Positions 44,121 to 52,466 of a stretch of DNA of 64,000 nt are shown here, piece by piece. Where the stretch lies: assembly GCA_025666215.1 (NCBI GenBank), contig CP102593.1:1997001-2061000 (forward strand). The letters are read 5' to 3'. Position 1 is the stretch's first letter. Each line of letters starts with the position of its first letter. The DNA is from Xanthomonas campestris pv. phormiicola (GTDB lineage Bacteria; Pseudomonadota; Gammaproteobacteria; Xanthomonadales; Xanthomonadaceae). A program made the translations under genes and the position numbers. The notes beneath the pieces were generated by a model that saw nothing but the letters and a program-made list of their open reading frames with translations, was not told where the DNA came from and did no database searches.

Positions 44121-45302
44121 ATGAATCAGACAACGACTCCCGATTCCTCCGCTCCCGCCCCGAGCCGGCGCGGCATGCTGCTGCGCGGCCTGGCCGTGCT
44201 GGTGGTGCTGGTGCTGATCGCGCTGGCGATCTGGTACTTCGTCTCCGGCCGCTGGCACGAAGACACCGACGACGCCTACGTGCAGGGCAACCTGGTGCAG
44301 ATCACGCCGATGGTGGCCGGTACCGTGGTCAGCATCGGCGCCGACGACGGCATGCGCGTGGAGCGCGGCCAGTTGCTGGTCAAGCTCGATCCGGCCGACA
44401 CCCAGGTCGCGCTGCAGCAGGCCGAGGCCAATCTGGCGCGCACCGTGCGCCAGGTGCGCGGCCTGTTCCGCAGCGTGCAAGGCGCGCAGGCCGAGCTGTC
44501 GTCGCAGCAGGTGACCCTGCAGCGCGCCCGCGCCGACGTCGCCCGCCGCAGCAGCCTGGTCGCCACCGGCGCGATCTCCGCCGAGGAACTGGCGCATGCG
44601 CGCGACCAGCTGGCCGCCGCCGAGGCCGCGGTCAGCGGTTCGCGCGAGACGGTGGAGCGCAACCGCGCGCTGATCGACGACAACGGCGTGGCCCACCAGC
44701 CCGACGTGCAGGCCGCCGCCGCGCAGGTGCGCCAGGCGTTCCTCAACAATGCCCGCAGCGCGATCGTCGCGCCGGTGTCCGGCTACGTCGCGCGGCGCTC
44801 GGTGCAGGTCGGCCAGCGCGTGCAGCCCGGCACCGCGCTGATGGCGGTGGTGCCGCTGGAGCAGGTGTGGGTGGACGCCAACTTCAAGGAAACCCAGCTC
44901 AAGCACATGCGCCTGGGCCAGCCGGTGGAACTGGAGTCGGACCTGTACGGCGGCGCGGTGCGCTACCAGGGCACGGTGCAGAGCCTGGGCCTGGGCACCG
45001 GTAGCGCGTTCTCGCTGCTGCCGGCGCAGAACGCCAGCGGCAACTGGATCAAGATCGTGCAGCGCGTGCCGGTGCGCATCGCCATCGATCCCAAGCAGCT
45101 GGCGCAGAATCCGCTGCGCATCGGCCTGTCGATGAAGGTGGACGTGAACCTGCACCAGCAGGGCGGCGGCGTGCTGCCGAGCAAGTTCGCCACCGGCACG
45201 CTGCTGGATACCGACGTCTATGCGCAGCAGCTGGGCCAGGCCGACGAGGCCATCGCGCAGATCATCCACGCCAACCTGCCCGACGCCGCCAAGGCGAACT
45301 GA
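44121..45302 (+). CDS. emrA: EmrA-type membrane fusion protein (HlyD family)
   Basis: 393-aa periplasmic adaptor: one N-terminal transmembrane helix (GLAVLVVLVLIALAIWYFV, ~23-41), lipoyl/barrel-sandwich halves (DAYVQGNLVQITPMVAGTV; VGQRVQPGTALMAVVPLEQV) and an alpha-helical hairpin (~95-190). The DAYV motif is typical of EmrA. It links the EmrB transporter with the outer-membrane factor just upstream. Confidence 0.94.
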   Translation: MNQTTTPDSSAPAPSRRGMLLRGLAVLVVLVLIALAIWYFVSGRWHEDTDDAYVQGNLVQITPMVAGTVVSIGADDGMRVERGQLLVKLDPADTQVALQQAEANLARTVRQVRGLFRSVQGAQAELSSQQVTLQRARADVARRSSLVATGAISAEELAHARDQLAAAEAAVSGSRETVERNRALIDDNGVAHQPDVQAAAAQVRQAFLNNARSAIVAPVSGYVARRSVQVGQRVQPGTALMAVVPLEQVWVDANFKETQLKHMRLGQPVELESDLYGGAVRYQGTVQSLGLGTGSAFSLLPAQNASGNWIKIVQRVPVRIAIDPKQLAQNPLRIGLSMKVDVNLHQQGGGVLPSKFATGTLLDTDVYAQQLGQADEAIAQIIHANLPDAAKAN

Positions 45303-45310
45303 GTCCGGCC

Positions 45311-46888
45311 ATGTCCAACCAAGCTGCCACTCCTGCCGCGCCCGGCGCTCCGGGCGCACCGGCCGCCGCGTTCCGCCCGCCCAGCGTGGCGTTGTGCACG
45401 GTGGGCCTGGCGATGGCCTCGTTCATGCAGGTGCTCGATACCACCATCGCCAACGTCTCGTTGCCGACCATCGCCGGCAACCTCGGCGCCAGTTCGCAGC
45501 AGGCGACCTGGGTCATCACCTCGTTCGCGGTCAGCAATGCGATCGCGCTGCCGCTGACCGGCTTTTTGAGCCGGCGCTTCGGCGAGACCAAGCTGTTCGT
45601 GTGGGCCACGCTGTCCTTCACCATTGCCTCGCTGCTGTGCGGCCTGGCGCAGAGCATGGGCATGCTGGTGGTGTCGCGCGCGATCCAGGGCTTCGTGTGC
45701 GGGCCGATGTACCCGATCACGCAGAGCCTGCTGGTGTCGATCTACCCGCGCGAGAAACGCGGGCAGGCGCTGGCGCTGCTGGCGATGATCACCGTGGTCG
45801 CGCCGATCGCCGGCCCGATCCTGGGCGGCTGGATCACCGACAACTACAGCTGGGAATGGATCTTCCTGATCAACGTGCCGCTGGGCATCATCGCCGCGAT
45901 CGTGGTCGGCTCGCAGCTGCGCGGCCGTCCGGAACCGACCGAGCGCCCGCGCATGGACTACGTCGGCCTGATCACGCTGGTCATCGGCGTCGGCTGCCTG
46001 CAGCTGGTGCTGGACCTGGGCAACGACGAGGACTGGTTCAGCTCGGACAAGATCGTGGTACTGGCCGCGATCTCGGCGGTGGCGCTGGCGGTGTTCCTGA
46101 TCTGGGAACTGACCGACAAGGATCCGATCGTCAACCTGCGCCTGTTCCGCCACCGCAACTTCCGCGCCGGCACCATGGCGCTGATCGTGGCCTACGCCGC
46201 GTTCTTCAGCGTCTCGCTGCTGATCCCGCAGTGGCTGCAGCGCGACATGGGCTACACCGCGATCTGGGCCGGCCTGGCCACCGCGCCGATCGGCATCCTG
46301 CCGGTACTGATGACGCCGTTCGTCGGCAAGTACGCCTCGCGCTTCGACCTGCGCATGCTGGCCAGCATCGCCTTCATCTTCATGGCCACCACCAGCTTCA
46401 TGCGTTCGGACTTCAGTCTGCAGGTCGATTTCGCCCACGTGGCCGGGGTGCAGTTGCTGATGGGCGTGGGCGTGGCGCTGTTCTTCATGCCGGTGCTGCA
46501 GATCCTGCTGTCGGACCTGGACGGGCGCGAGATCGCGGCCGGTTCCGGCCTGGCCACGTTCCTGCGCACGCTGGGCGGCAGCTTCGCCGCCTCGCTGACC
46601 ACCTACCTGTGGGCCAAGCGCACGCAACTGCACCACGCCCACCTCACCGAGCACATCTCCACGTATACGCCGGGGATGCAGGAACAGGTGCAGGCGATGG
46701 GGCAGGGCGATCTGCAGAACGGGGCCGCGTTCCTCAACAACACCATCAACCACCAGGCCTCGCAGATGGGCTTCAACGACATCTTCTACCTGCTGGGCTG
46801 GACGTTCCTGGGCATCATCTTCTTCCTGTGGCTGGCCAAGCCGCCGTTCGCGGGCGGCGGCGGAGCGGCCGCGGCGGGCGGTCACTGA
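45311..46888 (+). CDS. emrB: EmrB-type MFS multidrug transporter (DHA2, 14 TMS)
   Basis: 525-aa inner-membrane drug:proton antiporter. It shows the DHA2 motif LDTTIANVSLPTIAGNLGAS near residue 40, SRRFGETKLF (motif A), and motif C APIAGPILGGWITDNYSWEWIF near residue 155, with about 14 hydrophobic helices. It starts 8 bp after emrA and is closed by a terminator at 46912. Confidence 0.95.
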   Translation: MSNQAATPAAPGAPGAPAAAFRPPSVALCTVGLAMASFMQVLDTTIANVSLPTIAGNLGASSQQATWVITSFAVSNAIALPLTGFLSRRFGETKLFVWATLSFTIASLLCGLAQSMGMLVVSRAIQGFVCGPMYPITQSLLVSIYPREKRGQALALLAMITVVAPIAGPILGGWITDNYSWEWIFLINVPLGIIAAIVVGSQLRGRPEPTERPRMDYVGLITLVIGVGCLQLVLDLGNDEDWFSSDKIVVLAAISAVALAVFLIWELTDKDPIVNLRLFRHRNFRAGTMALIVAYAAFFSVSLLIPQWLQRDMGYTAIWAGLATAPIGILPVLMTPFVGKYASRFDLRMLASIAFIFMATTSFMRSDFSLQVDFAHVAGVQLLMGVGVALFFMPVLQILLSDLDGREIAAGSGLATFLRTLGGSFAASLTTYLWAKRTQLHHAHLTEHISTYTPGMQEQVQAMGQGDLQNGAAFLNNTINHQASQMGFNDIFYLLGWTFLGIIFFLWLAKPPFAGGGGAAAAGGH

Positions 46889-46911
46889 GTCCGCCGCGCC
46901 GGCAACGACGA

Positions 46912-46932
46912 AACCCCGCCGCGCGCGGGGTT
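46912..46932 (+). terminator. Terminator of the marR-emrB operon
   Basis: AACCCCGC (46912-46919) pairs with GCGGGGTT (46925-46932) around a 5-nt loop; the tail TGCGTTTG is only moderately T-rich. Confidence 0.65.
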
Positions 46933-47022
46933 GCGTTTGTGCGGCGGCGGCAGGCGCGCTTGCCGCCGCGGCGAGCGGCGGACCAGAATGCCGCTCCCTC
47001 GCAAGCATCGGCAGGTTCGGAC

Positions 47023-48564
47023 ATGCAGCGTTTTCTGCGCGCCTTGTGGTCCCGCTCGGATTCCTCGCGGCCGCGCCGCGGCGCTGCACGCGCCCGGCAG
47101 TGTGCAGCGCTGCTGCTGTGCCTCGGCGCCCTCGGCGTCGGCGGCGCGCAGGCCGAGCCGAACGTGGCGGCGATCACCCCGACCGACCGCCTGCACGAAG
47201 CCTGGTGGGCGCAGCGCCACCAGCAGGTGCTGGCGCAGGCGCGCGCGCATGCGGACACGCCGCTGCTGCTGATCGGCGACTCGATCACCCACAACTACGA
47301 CAAGGCCAATGCGCCGGACGAGGATTTCCAGCCGACCTGGCAGACCTTCTACGGCCGCCGCGGCGCGCTGAACCTGGGTTTCAGCGGCGATGCCACCGAG
47401 CACGTGCTGTGGCGGCTGCAGCACGGCGAAGTGGACGGCCTGCGGCCCAAGGTCGCGATGCTGCTGATCGGCACCAACAACACCGGCCACGAGCGGCAGA
47501 GCGCCGCCGACACCGTGCTCGGCATCGACGCGGTGGTGGCGACCCTGGAGCAGCGCCTGCCGGCCACGCGCATCCTGCTGCTCGGCCTGCTGCCCAGCGC
47601 CGGATCGGCGCAGAAGCGCGCGCGCGACGCCGAGGTCAACCGCGCCCTGGCGGTGCGCTACGGCGACAATCCGCGGGTGGCCTACCTCGATATCGGCGCG
47701 ATCTTCCTCGAGCACGGCGCGCTCGACCAGAGCCTGTTCTACGATCCGCGGCTGCATCCGCCAGGCGATGCCCTGCACCCGGACACGCGCGGCCAGCGGC
47801 GCATGGCCGAGGCGATCGAGCCGACCCTGGCGCGCCTGCTCGGCGAACCGCCGCGGCTGCCCTTGGCGGCGATGACGCAGGCCAATACCGCGATCATCCC
47901 GGTGCCGTGGCTGGAGCAGGATTCCTATGACTGGTACGCGCGCCACCACGCGGCGCTGGAGGCGGCGCGCCGGGTGCAGCCCGAGGTGGTGATGATCGGC
48001 GATTCCATCACCCACTTCTGGGCCGGGCCGCCGCAGGCCACCCGGGTCGGCGGCGCGCAGGCCTGGCAGCGCACCTTCGGCGCGTCCAGGGTGCTGAACC
48101 TGGGCTTCGGCTGGGATCGCACCCAGAACGTGCTGTGGCGGCTGCGGCAGGGCGAAGTGGACGGGTTGGCGCCGCGCTGGGTGGTGATCAACATCGGCAC
48201 CAACAACCTCACCGGCACCGAGAACGCGCGGGCCAGCACGCCGCAGGAAGCGGCCGATGGCGTGGCCGCGGTGGTCGCCGAGGTGCGCCAGCGGCTGCCG
48301 CGCAGCAGGATCGTGCTGATGGGCATCCTGCCGCGCGGCTTCGCCGCCGACGCGCCGCTGCGCGCCCCGATCGCGCAGACCAACCGCCTGCTGGCCGCGC
48401 GTTTCGGCCACGATCCGGCGGTGCGCTGGCTGGACATCGGCGCACGCTTCCTGCAGCCCGACGGCAGCCTGCCGCAGGCGCTGATGCCCGACAGCACCCA
48501 TCCCAGCGAGGAGGGCTACCGGATCTGGGGCGAAGCGCTGCGCGAGATCGGCGTCGGCGGTTGA
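47023..48564 (+). CDS. Exported protein with two tandem SGNH/GDSL hydrolase domains
   Basis: 513 aa with a signal region (QCAALLLCLGALGVGGAQA, ~28-46). Domain 1 (~50-275): LLLIGDSITHNYD, NLGFSGDATEHVLWRL, MLLIGTNNTG, GDALHPDTRGQ. Domain 2 (~300-513): VMIGDSITHFWAG, NLGFGWDRTQNVLWRL, INIGTNNLTG, PDSTHPSEEGY. Both keep the Ser of block I, Gly and Asn of blocks II-III and the DxxH of block V, so both look active. The type resembles PAF-acetylhydrolase-like esterases; the substrate, perhaps an acetylated glycan or lipid, is unknown. ATG 47023 is the only start giving the signal peptide. Confidence 0.87.
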   Translation: MQRFLRALWSRSDSSRPRRGAARARQCAALLLCLGALGVGGAQAEPNVAAITPTDRLHEAWWAQRHQQVLAQARAHADTPLLLIGDSITHNYDKANAPDEDFQPTWQTFYGRRGALNLGFSGDATEHVLWRLQHGEVDGLRPKVAMLLIGTNNTGHERQSAADTVLGIDAVVATLEQRLPATRILLLGLLPSAGSAQKRARDAEVNRALAVRYGDNPRVAYLDIGAIFLEHGALDQSLFYDPRLHPPGDALHPDTRGQRRMAEAIEPTLARLLGEPPRLPLAAMTQANTAIIPVPWLEQDSYDWYARHHAALEAARRVQPEVVMIGDSITHFWAGPPQATRVGGAQAWQRTFGASRVLNLGFGWDRTQNVLWRLRQGEVDGLAPRWVVINIGTNNLTGTENARASTPQEAADGVAAVVAEVRQRLPRSRIVLMGILPRGFAADAPLRAPIAQTNRLLAARFGHDPAVRWLDIGARFLQPDGSLPQALMPDSTHPSEEGYRIWGEALREIGVGG

Positions 48565-48608
48565 AACGCGCTGCCGCGGTTACTGCCGGGCCACTGCAGC
48601 ACCTGTAT

Positions 48609-48667
48609 GAGCGGCTTCAGCCGCGACAGGAACTTGCCGAAGGTGGCTGTCGCGGCTGAAGCCGCTC
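48609..48667. repeat. Paired REP-like palindrome
   Basis: Inverted 21-bp arms (48609-48629 and 48647-48667) of the GAGCGGCTTCAGCCGCGACAG family with a 17-nt loop, between convergent SGNH and XRE genes, where it may work as a bidirectional terminator. Confidence 0.75.
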
Positions 48668-48704
48668 CTGCAGGGGATGCCCGCCGGCGCATGCCGCGGT
48701 GCGC

Positions 48705-49055
48705 TCAGCCCTTGTCCGGCTTGAGCAGCTCCAGCACCGCTTCGCGGCGCCGTGCGGGCAGGTTGCGGTAGCGGGTCAGCAGCGCCTGCTCGTGCGGGTC
48801 GTGCGCCTGCAGCGCGTAGTCGGCCGGCAGGTCGTGCACGCGCGCGCCGCTCTGGCCGTGGCCGCAGATCAGTTCGTCCAGCGAGCGCTTGAGTACGCCG
48901 CGCAGGTTCGGCAACAGGCGAAAGCTCGGGGTCTCGCGATCGTTCTCCCATGCCGACACCGACGACTTGGTCACGCCCAGCGCGAAGCCCAATTGTTCCT
49001 GGGTGAGCCCGGCGGCTTTCCTGGCTTCGCGCAACCGGTCGCCGAAGCTTTTCAT
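48705..49055 (-). CDS. XRE-family transcriptional regulator
   Basis: 116 aa beginning MKSFGDRLREARKAAGLTQE. A Cro/C1-type helix-turn-helix spans residues ~5-60 (LGFALGVTKSSVSAWENDRE). The C-terminal half (~65-116) is helical and unassigned. A dyad GTTACGG-N22-CCGTAAC (49072-49107) just upstream could be its own operator. Confidence 0.85.
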   Translation of the reverse strand: MKSFGDRLREARKAAGLTQEQLGFALGVTKSSVSAWENDRETPSFRLLPNLRGVLKRSLDELICGHGQSGARVHDLPADYALQAHDPHEQALLTRYRNLPARRREAVLELLKPDKG

Positions 49056-49071
49056 CGCGGTGGGCCTTGCA

Positions 49072-49107
49072 GTTACGGGGCCTACCAAGATATGGAGCAT
49101 CCGTAAC
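49072..49107. promoter_or_regulatory. Dyad GTTACGG-N22-CCGTAAC upstream of the XRE gene
   Basis: Perfect 7-bp inverted repeat starting 17 bp upstream of the XRE ATG; a likely autoregulatory site, by position only. Confidence 0.35.
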
Positions 49108-49125
49108 CTTGTCGTACAGCCATGC

Positions 49126-49155
49126 TTGACTCTAGATGTTCGGGAATCCGATACT
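49126..49155 (+). promoter_or_regulatory. Candidate promoter facing the 65-aa gene
   Basis: TTGACT (49126-49131), 18-bp spacer, GATACT (49150-49155; 4/6). The predicted leader to the ATG at 49349 is ~185 nt. Confidence 0.45.
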
Positions 49156-49348
49156 TTGGCGGTGCGGGCCGCGCTGACGCGTGAGCGCACGCACGCCGGA
49201 CACGGACGACCGAGGAATGCATGGTATTTCGCCTATTTTCCATTGCCGTTGCAGCGACAGCGCAGCGGCGCCCCATGGCGTTTCGCCAGGCGGGCCAGGC
49301 CGCCGCGCGCGCGCGGCGCGCAGCCGCAGACGCGGCGGAGGATGGGGC

Positions 49349-49546
49349 ATGGCCACCTACGAAGTGAAGCTGCGGCGCGTGGCGCAGCTGGAGCCGGCGC
49401 TGTGCGTGCTGGTCCACGCCGCCAACGCGTATCTGGCCGCGCGCGCGGCCGAGCGCCACAACCCGGGCTACCGGGCGTACATGGTGGCGGTGTGGGTGGA
49501 CGGCGTGCGCGTGGACATCGGCGCGTTCCGCCGGCCGGATCGCTAG
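49349..49546 (+). CDS. Small protein of unknown function (65 aa)
   Basis: A GGAGG (49337-49341) lies 7 bp before the ATG, supporting translation. The protein MATYEVKLRRVAQLEPALCV is followed by a helical alanine-rich middle and ends with VWVDGVRVDIGAFRRPDR. It is basic and soluble, with no signal peptide. I do not recognise a family. A promoter candidate lies ~190 bp upstream and a DUF2884 gene 225 bp downstream. Confidence 0.6.
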   Translation: MATYEVKLRRVAQLEPALCVLVHAANAYLAARAAERHNPGYRAYMVAVWVDGVRVDIGAFRRPDR

Positions 49547-49770
49547 TGCGTGTCATCAGGTTCCCGATTAGGTCGTGTTGGGTGTGCCGGGTCGCCAGCC
49601 GGCGCTGCGTGGTGCAGCGCCTGACAGGTATGGCGCGCGCAAGAAGCCATGCTCTGCGCGGTCCTTCCGCGGCACGGGTGTCGCACCGCCGCCGTGCAGT
49701 GACTTTCGCCACATGACCGCGCGCAGCGCTTGCGGCGAGCCTGCATCGATTCCCCGAGGCGACTTCATCG

Positions 49771-50655
49771 ATGCGCAGGTCCTGGCCGTTTCTCCTGTTG
49801 CTGCTGTCTGCTTTCGGTGCGCCTGCGCAGGCCGAAGCTGCCGGCGAAGTCGGCAAGCACGGCCATCGTCCGCAGCTGTCCTCGCGACAGTGCGGTCTGG
49901 GCACGCCGTTCAACGTGCTTGCCGACAGCGGCGGTATCTGGCTGTACCGCACCGGCGGGTCGCCACGCGAGATCTTCTTCCACGGCGGCGCACTGAGCGT
50001 CGACCACACGTTGCAGCAGATCAGCGCCGGCGATGCGCAACGGCTGCAGGAAATGGAGAGGGACATTCGCGTGCTGATGCCGCAGGTTGCCGAGATCGCG
50101 CATGCTGCGGTCGATCTCAGCTACGACGCGCTCGGCGGGGTCGTCGAGGTGCTGACCGGCAGTTGGCTCAACGCGCGCAAGATCGAGCGGCTGCGCAAGC
50201 GCGCGAACGCTTACGTCGATGGCACGCTCGGCAAGGGGCGCTGGGAGCAGGATGCGTTCGGCGGCAACTTCGGCAAGTACGTCGAAGTCGAAGCCGAGGC
50301 GTTCAAGGGCAGCATCGCGCGGCACATGCTGTGGCAGATCGCCACCGGCCGCGCGGATGCAATAGACGCACGCGCCGCCAGGATGGACGGTGCATTGGAT
50401 GCCAGGCTCGATGCGCAAGGCGAGGCGATCGAAGCCAAGGCCGAGGGGGTGTGCAGCACCGTGGCGAAACTCCGCCGATTGCAGGACGCACTGGAGTTCC
50501 GCTACCAGGACCAGCCGCTGCGAATGCTCGCGCCGGCGCAGGACGATGGGTCCGGTGCTGGCATCGATGTCGCCGCCGATGCCGGGCGCGGGCCCGGTGG
50601 TGGCGACAAGCCGCGCAGCGACGCGATCGGCCTGCCTTCGGTTCCATTGCGCTAG
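49771..50655 (+). CDS. DUF2884 (YggN-like) exported protein
   Basis: 294 aa with a signal peptide (MRRSWPFLLLLLSAFGAPAQ, then AEA). The mature protein has GTPFNVLADSGGIWLYR and the helical stretch SAGDAQRLQEMERDIRVLMP characteristic, as far as I recall, of DUF2884/YggN periplasmic proteins. The C-terminal ~35 residues are Gly/Asp-rich and poorly conserved looking. Function unknown in the family. Confidence 0.7.
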   Translation: MRRSWPFLLLLLSAFGAPAQAEAAGEVGKHGHRPQLSSRQCGLGTPFNVLADSGGIWLYRTGGSPREIFFHGGALSVDHTLQQISAGDAQRLQEMERDIRVLMPQVAEIAHAAVDLSYDALGGVVEVLTGSWLNARKIERLRKRANAYVDGTLGKGRWEQDAFGGNFGKYVEVEAEAFKGSIARHMLWQIATGRADAIDARAARMDGALDARLDAQGEAIEAKAEGVCSTVAKLRRLQDALEFRYQDQPLRMLAPAQDDGSGAGIDVAADAGRGPGGGDKPRSDAIGLPSVPLR

Positions 50656-50873
50656 AAGCCGAAGGGCGCGCGTGTTCGGCCGGCGCGTCATCGCGCCAGC
50701 CGGGACAGGCGCGCCGCATCGGCCAGCCTGACGGGCCGGGCATGGCGTCGTGCGCGGGATGGGGCGAGGCGAGTGCCGCGTCGTCTTCGATGTTTCGCTG
50801 CGCTCGCGACTGGCCGCGCCCGGCGGCGGCCTTCGCTGCCTGCCTGCGCCGTGGCTGCCGCCAGAAACGAAAC

Positions 50874-50891
50874 AACCCGCTTTCGCGGGTT
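50874..50891 (-). terminator. Terminator downstream of tRNA-Leu copy 1
   Basis: AACCCGC/GCGGGTT hairpin with TTTC loop; on the minus strand it is followed by TTTCGTTTC-like sequence, placing it ~48 bp after the tRNA 3' end. Confidence 0.65.
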
Positions 50892-50938
50892 TTCCAGTAG
50901 CCCTGCGGACTTCCTCGGGAAGTCCGTAGAGCCGGATG

Positions 50939-51023
<85 letters not shown>

Positions 51024-51037
51024 AATTCAGGCGCGAA

Positions 51038-51066
51038 ATTCTGCTGGCGCCGCCGGATGCTGTCAA
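51038..51066 (-). promoter_or_regulatory. Promoter of tRNA-Leu copy 1
   Basis: Minus-strand TTGACA (51061-51066), 17 bp, CAGAAT (51038-51043), 14 bp before the tRNA 5' end. Confidence 0.65.
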
Positions 51067-51233
51067 GCGCGCCGAGGCAGTGGCTTGCGGCACCCAGGCA
51101 GCGTCGATCGCTGGTCGCAGCGCTGGTCGTCGAGGGGCCGCAGCAGCGAGAATTGGAGAATTGCAGGAGGTCTGTGGGCGCGGCATTGCCCGTAAGACCA
51201 TCGGGAGCAAGCCCCGTCCCGCAAACACCGGGC

Positions 51234-51262
51234 AAAAAAAATCCCGCCGAAGCGGGTTTTTC
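51234..51262 (-). terminator. Terminator downstream of tRNA-Leu copy 2
   Basis: CCCGC/GCGGG hairpin (51243-51256) with loop CGAA; eight As on the left give a U-run for the minus strand. Confidence 0.8.
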
Positions 51263-51281
51263 TTTTACTTCCTGCTGTATC

Positions 51282-51368
51282 TGGTGCCCAGGAGAGGACT
51301 CGAACCTCCACGAAGTTGCCCCCGCTAGCACCTGAAGCTAGTGCGTCTACCAATTCCGCCACCTGGGC
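51282..51368 (-). tRNA. tRNA-Leu(CAG), copy 2
   Basis: 87 nt, GCCCAGG...CCTGGGC acceptor stem and encoded CCA. Anticodon stem CTAGC/GCTAG with loop TTCAGGT gives anticodon CAG. Its variable arm is identical to copy 3. Confidence 0.94.
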
Positions 51369-51382
51369 GATACAGGCCGACG

Positions 51383-51411
51383 ATATTGTCGGTTGCGCGC
51401 GCCGCTGTCAA
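51383..51411 (-). promoter_or_regulatory. Promoter of tRNA-Leu copy 2
   Basis: Minus-strand TTGACA (51406-51411), 17 bp, CAATAT (51383-51388), 14 bp before the tRNA 5' end. Confidence 0.55.
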
Positions 51412-51438
51412 GCGGCGCGCGCATCGCCCACCGACGCC

Positions 51439-51873
51439 TCAGCTGGCGGTGAAGCGCAGGCCCTGGTTGATCGCGCAGCGGTAGCCGAGCGTGGTGCCGG
51501 TCTGCTGGTAGCCGGGCAGGGCGAACACCGCCATGCTGAAGTCGATGCTGCTGTCCGGATGCACCTGGTAACGCAGGAACTGCTGGATCGGCTTGCCGTC
51601 GCGGCCCACGGTGAGGTGCTCGTCGGCGAAGGACAGGGTGCCGTCGGCGATCACCCGATATGCGCCGATGCGCAGGCCGCCGCGGGTCTGGGTCGTGGTG
51701 GCGCCGCCGGCACTGGGCGTGCATTGGCTCAGGTCGACCGCGACCGCGACCGAGGCGCCGGTGTCCAGCGCGCGTTCGATCTCGGCGAGCGAGTTGAGGG
51801 GCGCGGCGGCGCCGGCAGGGTGGGCGAAGGCGAGCAGCGAGGCGGCGATCAGCGAGAGGGGCAGGGACTTCAT
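51439..51873 (-). CDS. VirK-family protein
   Basis: 144-aa exported protein: signal peptide MKSLPLSLIAASLLAFAHPA (then GA), mature part with LNSLAEIERALDTGASVAVA, VDLSQCTP, RGGLRIGAYRVIADGTLSFA, GKPIQQFLRYQV and a C-terminal GYRCAINQGLRF, the pattern of the VirK family seen in plant-associated proteobacteria. Biochemical role unknown; virulence association is from family naming only. The gene lies between inverted tRNA-Leu copies 2 and 3. An upstream in-frame ATG at 51948 would spoil the signal peptide. Confidence 0.8.
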   Translation of the reverse strand: MKSLPLSLIAASLLAFAHPAGAAAPLNSLAEIERALDTGASVAVAVDLSQCTPSAGGATTTQTRGGLRIGAYRVIADGTLSFADEHLTVGRDGKPIQQFLRYQVHPDSSIDFSMAVFALPGYQQTGTTLGYRCAINQGLRFTAS

Positions 51874-52031
51874 GCGGAGCTCCGGAGCGTGGGGGAGGGG
51901 GTTCGCCGCACGCACGTTAGTCCTTTGCGCTGCGCGGTCAACCGACAAAATCGCGTTCTCCCGGCTGTGTCACAGCGCTTGTTCGAAGCAGGTCCGCTCG
52001 CCCTCGCGCAGCTTTCGCGTCGTGTCCGAAT

Positions 52032-52054
52032 CCGCATGAAAGATGCGGTTTTTT
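52032..52054 (+). terminator. Orphan intrinsic terminator
   Basis: CCGCAT (52032-52037) pairs with ATGCGG (52043-52048), 5-nt loop, then six Ts. No plus-strand gene ends nearby, so it may close a small RNA transcribed from about 51900 onward. Confidence 0.65.
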
Positions 52055-52200
52055 GCCGAATGCGCCGTGCCTGCGCGGGTGATGCCGCCAGGATTGGGCC
52101 CGCTCGCGATCCGGCGCCGCGATGCCGTGCATGACGGTCGCGCAGGCGCGTCGCCTCGCGTTGCAGTCGGGCCATCCGGACGCCGCATCGCGCGCCGGCA

Positions 52201-52229
52201 TTGACAAGGGCGCGCGCTGTCCGCAGAAT
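52201..52229 (+). promoter_or_regulatory. Promoter of tRNA-Leu copy 3
   Basis: TTGACA (52201-52206), 17 bp, CAGAAT (52224-52229), 14 bp before the tRNA 5' end; same layout as for copies 1 and 2. Confidence 0.7.
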
Positions 52230-52243
52230 TCGCGGCCTCCATC

Positions 52244-52330
52244 GCCCAGATGGCGGAATTGGTAGACGCACTAGCTTCAGGTGCTAGCGGGGGCAACTTC
52301 GTGGAGGTTCGAGTCCTCTTCTGGGCACCA
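52244..52330 (+). tRNA. tRNA-Leu(CAG), copy 3
   Basis: 87 nt, 5' GCCCAGATGGCGGAATTGGT, 3' TCTGGGCACCA. Differs from copy 2 mainly by an A-T for G-C pair at the base of the acceptor stem, a compensated change. Anticodon CAG. It is on the opposite strand to copies 1 and 2 and precedes rnr. Confidence 0.94.
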
Positions 52331-52466
52331 CATGCAACACGCGGGAGCGCTGAACTCCCGCAACGACCGGCCCGCTGACGCGGGCCTCGTCGTTTCTGGA
52401 AGTGGCCGGCCACCATCGCGCCCGCCGGTTTGCCTGCGTTGACGGCCCAGCGAGTACCATGGGAGG

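Larger units (their letters stand above)
51874..52243. other. 370-bp spacer virK to tRNA-Leu copy 3
   Basis: No protein gene seen. It contains a plus-strand terminator without an upstream plus-strand gene (52032-52054), the promoter of tRNA copy 3, and on the minus strand a TTGACC element (about 51937-51942) that could be part of the virK promoter. Confidence 0.5.
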
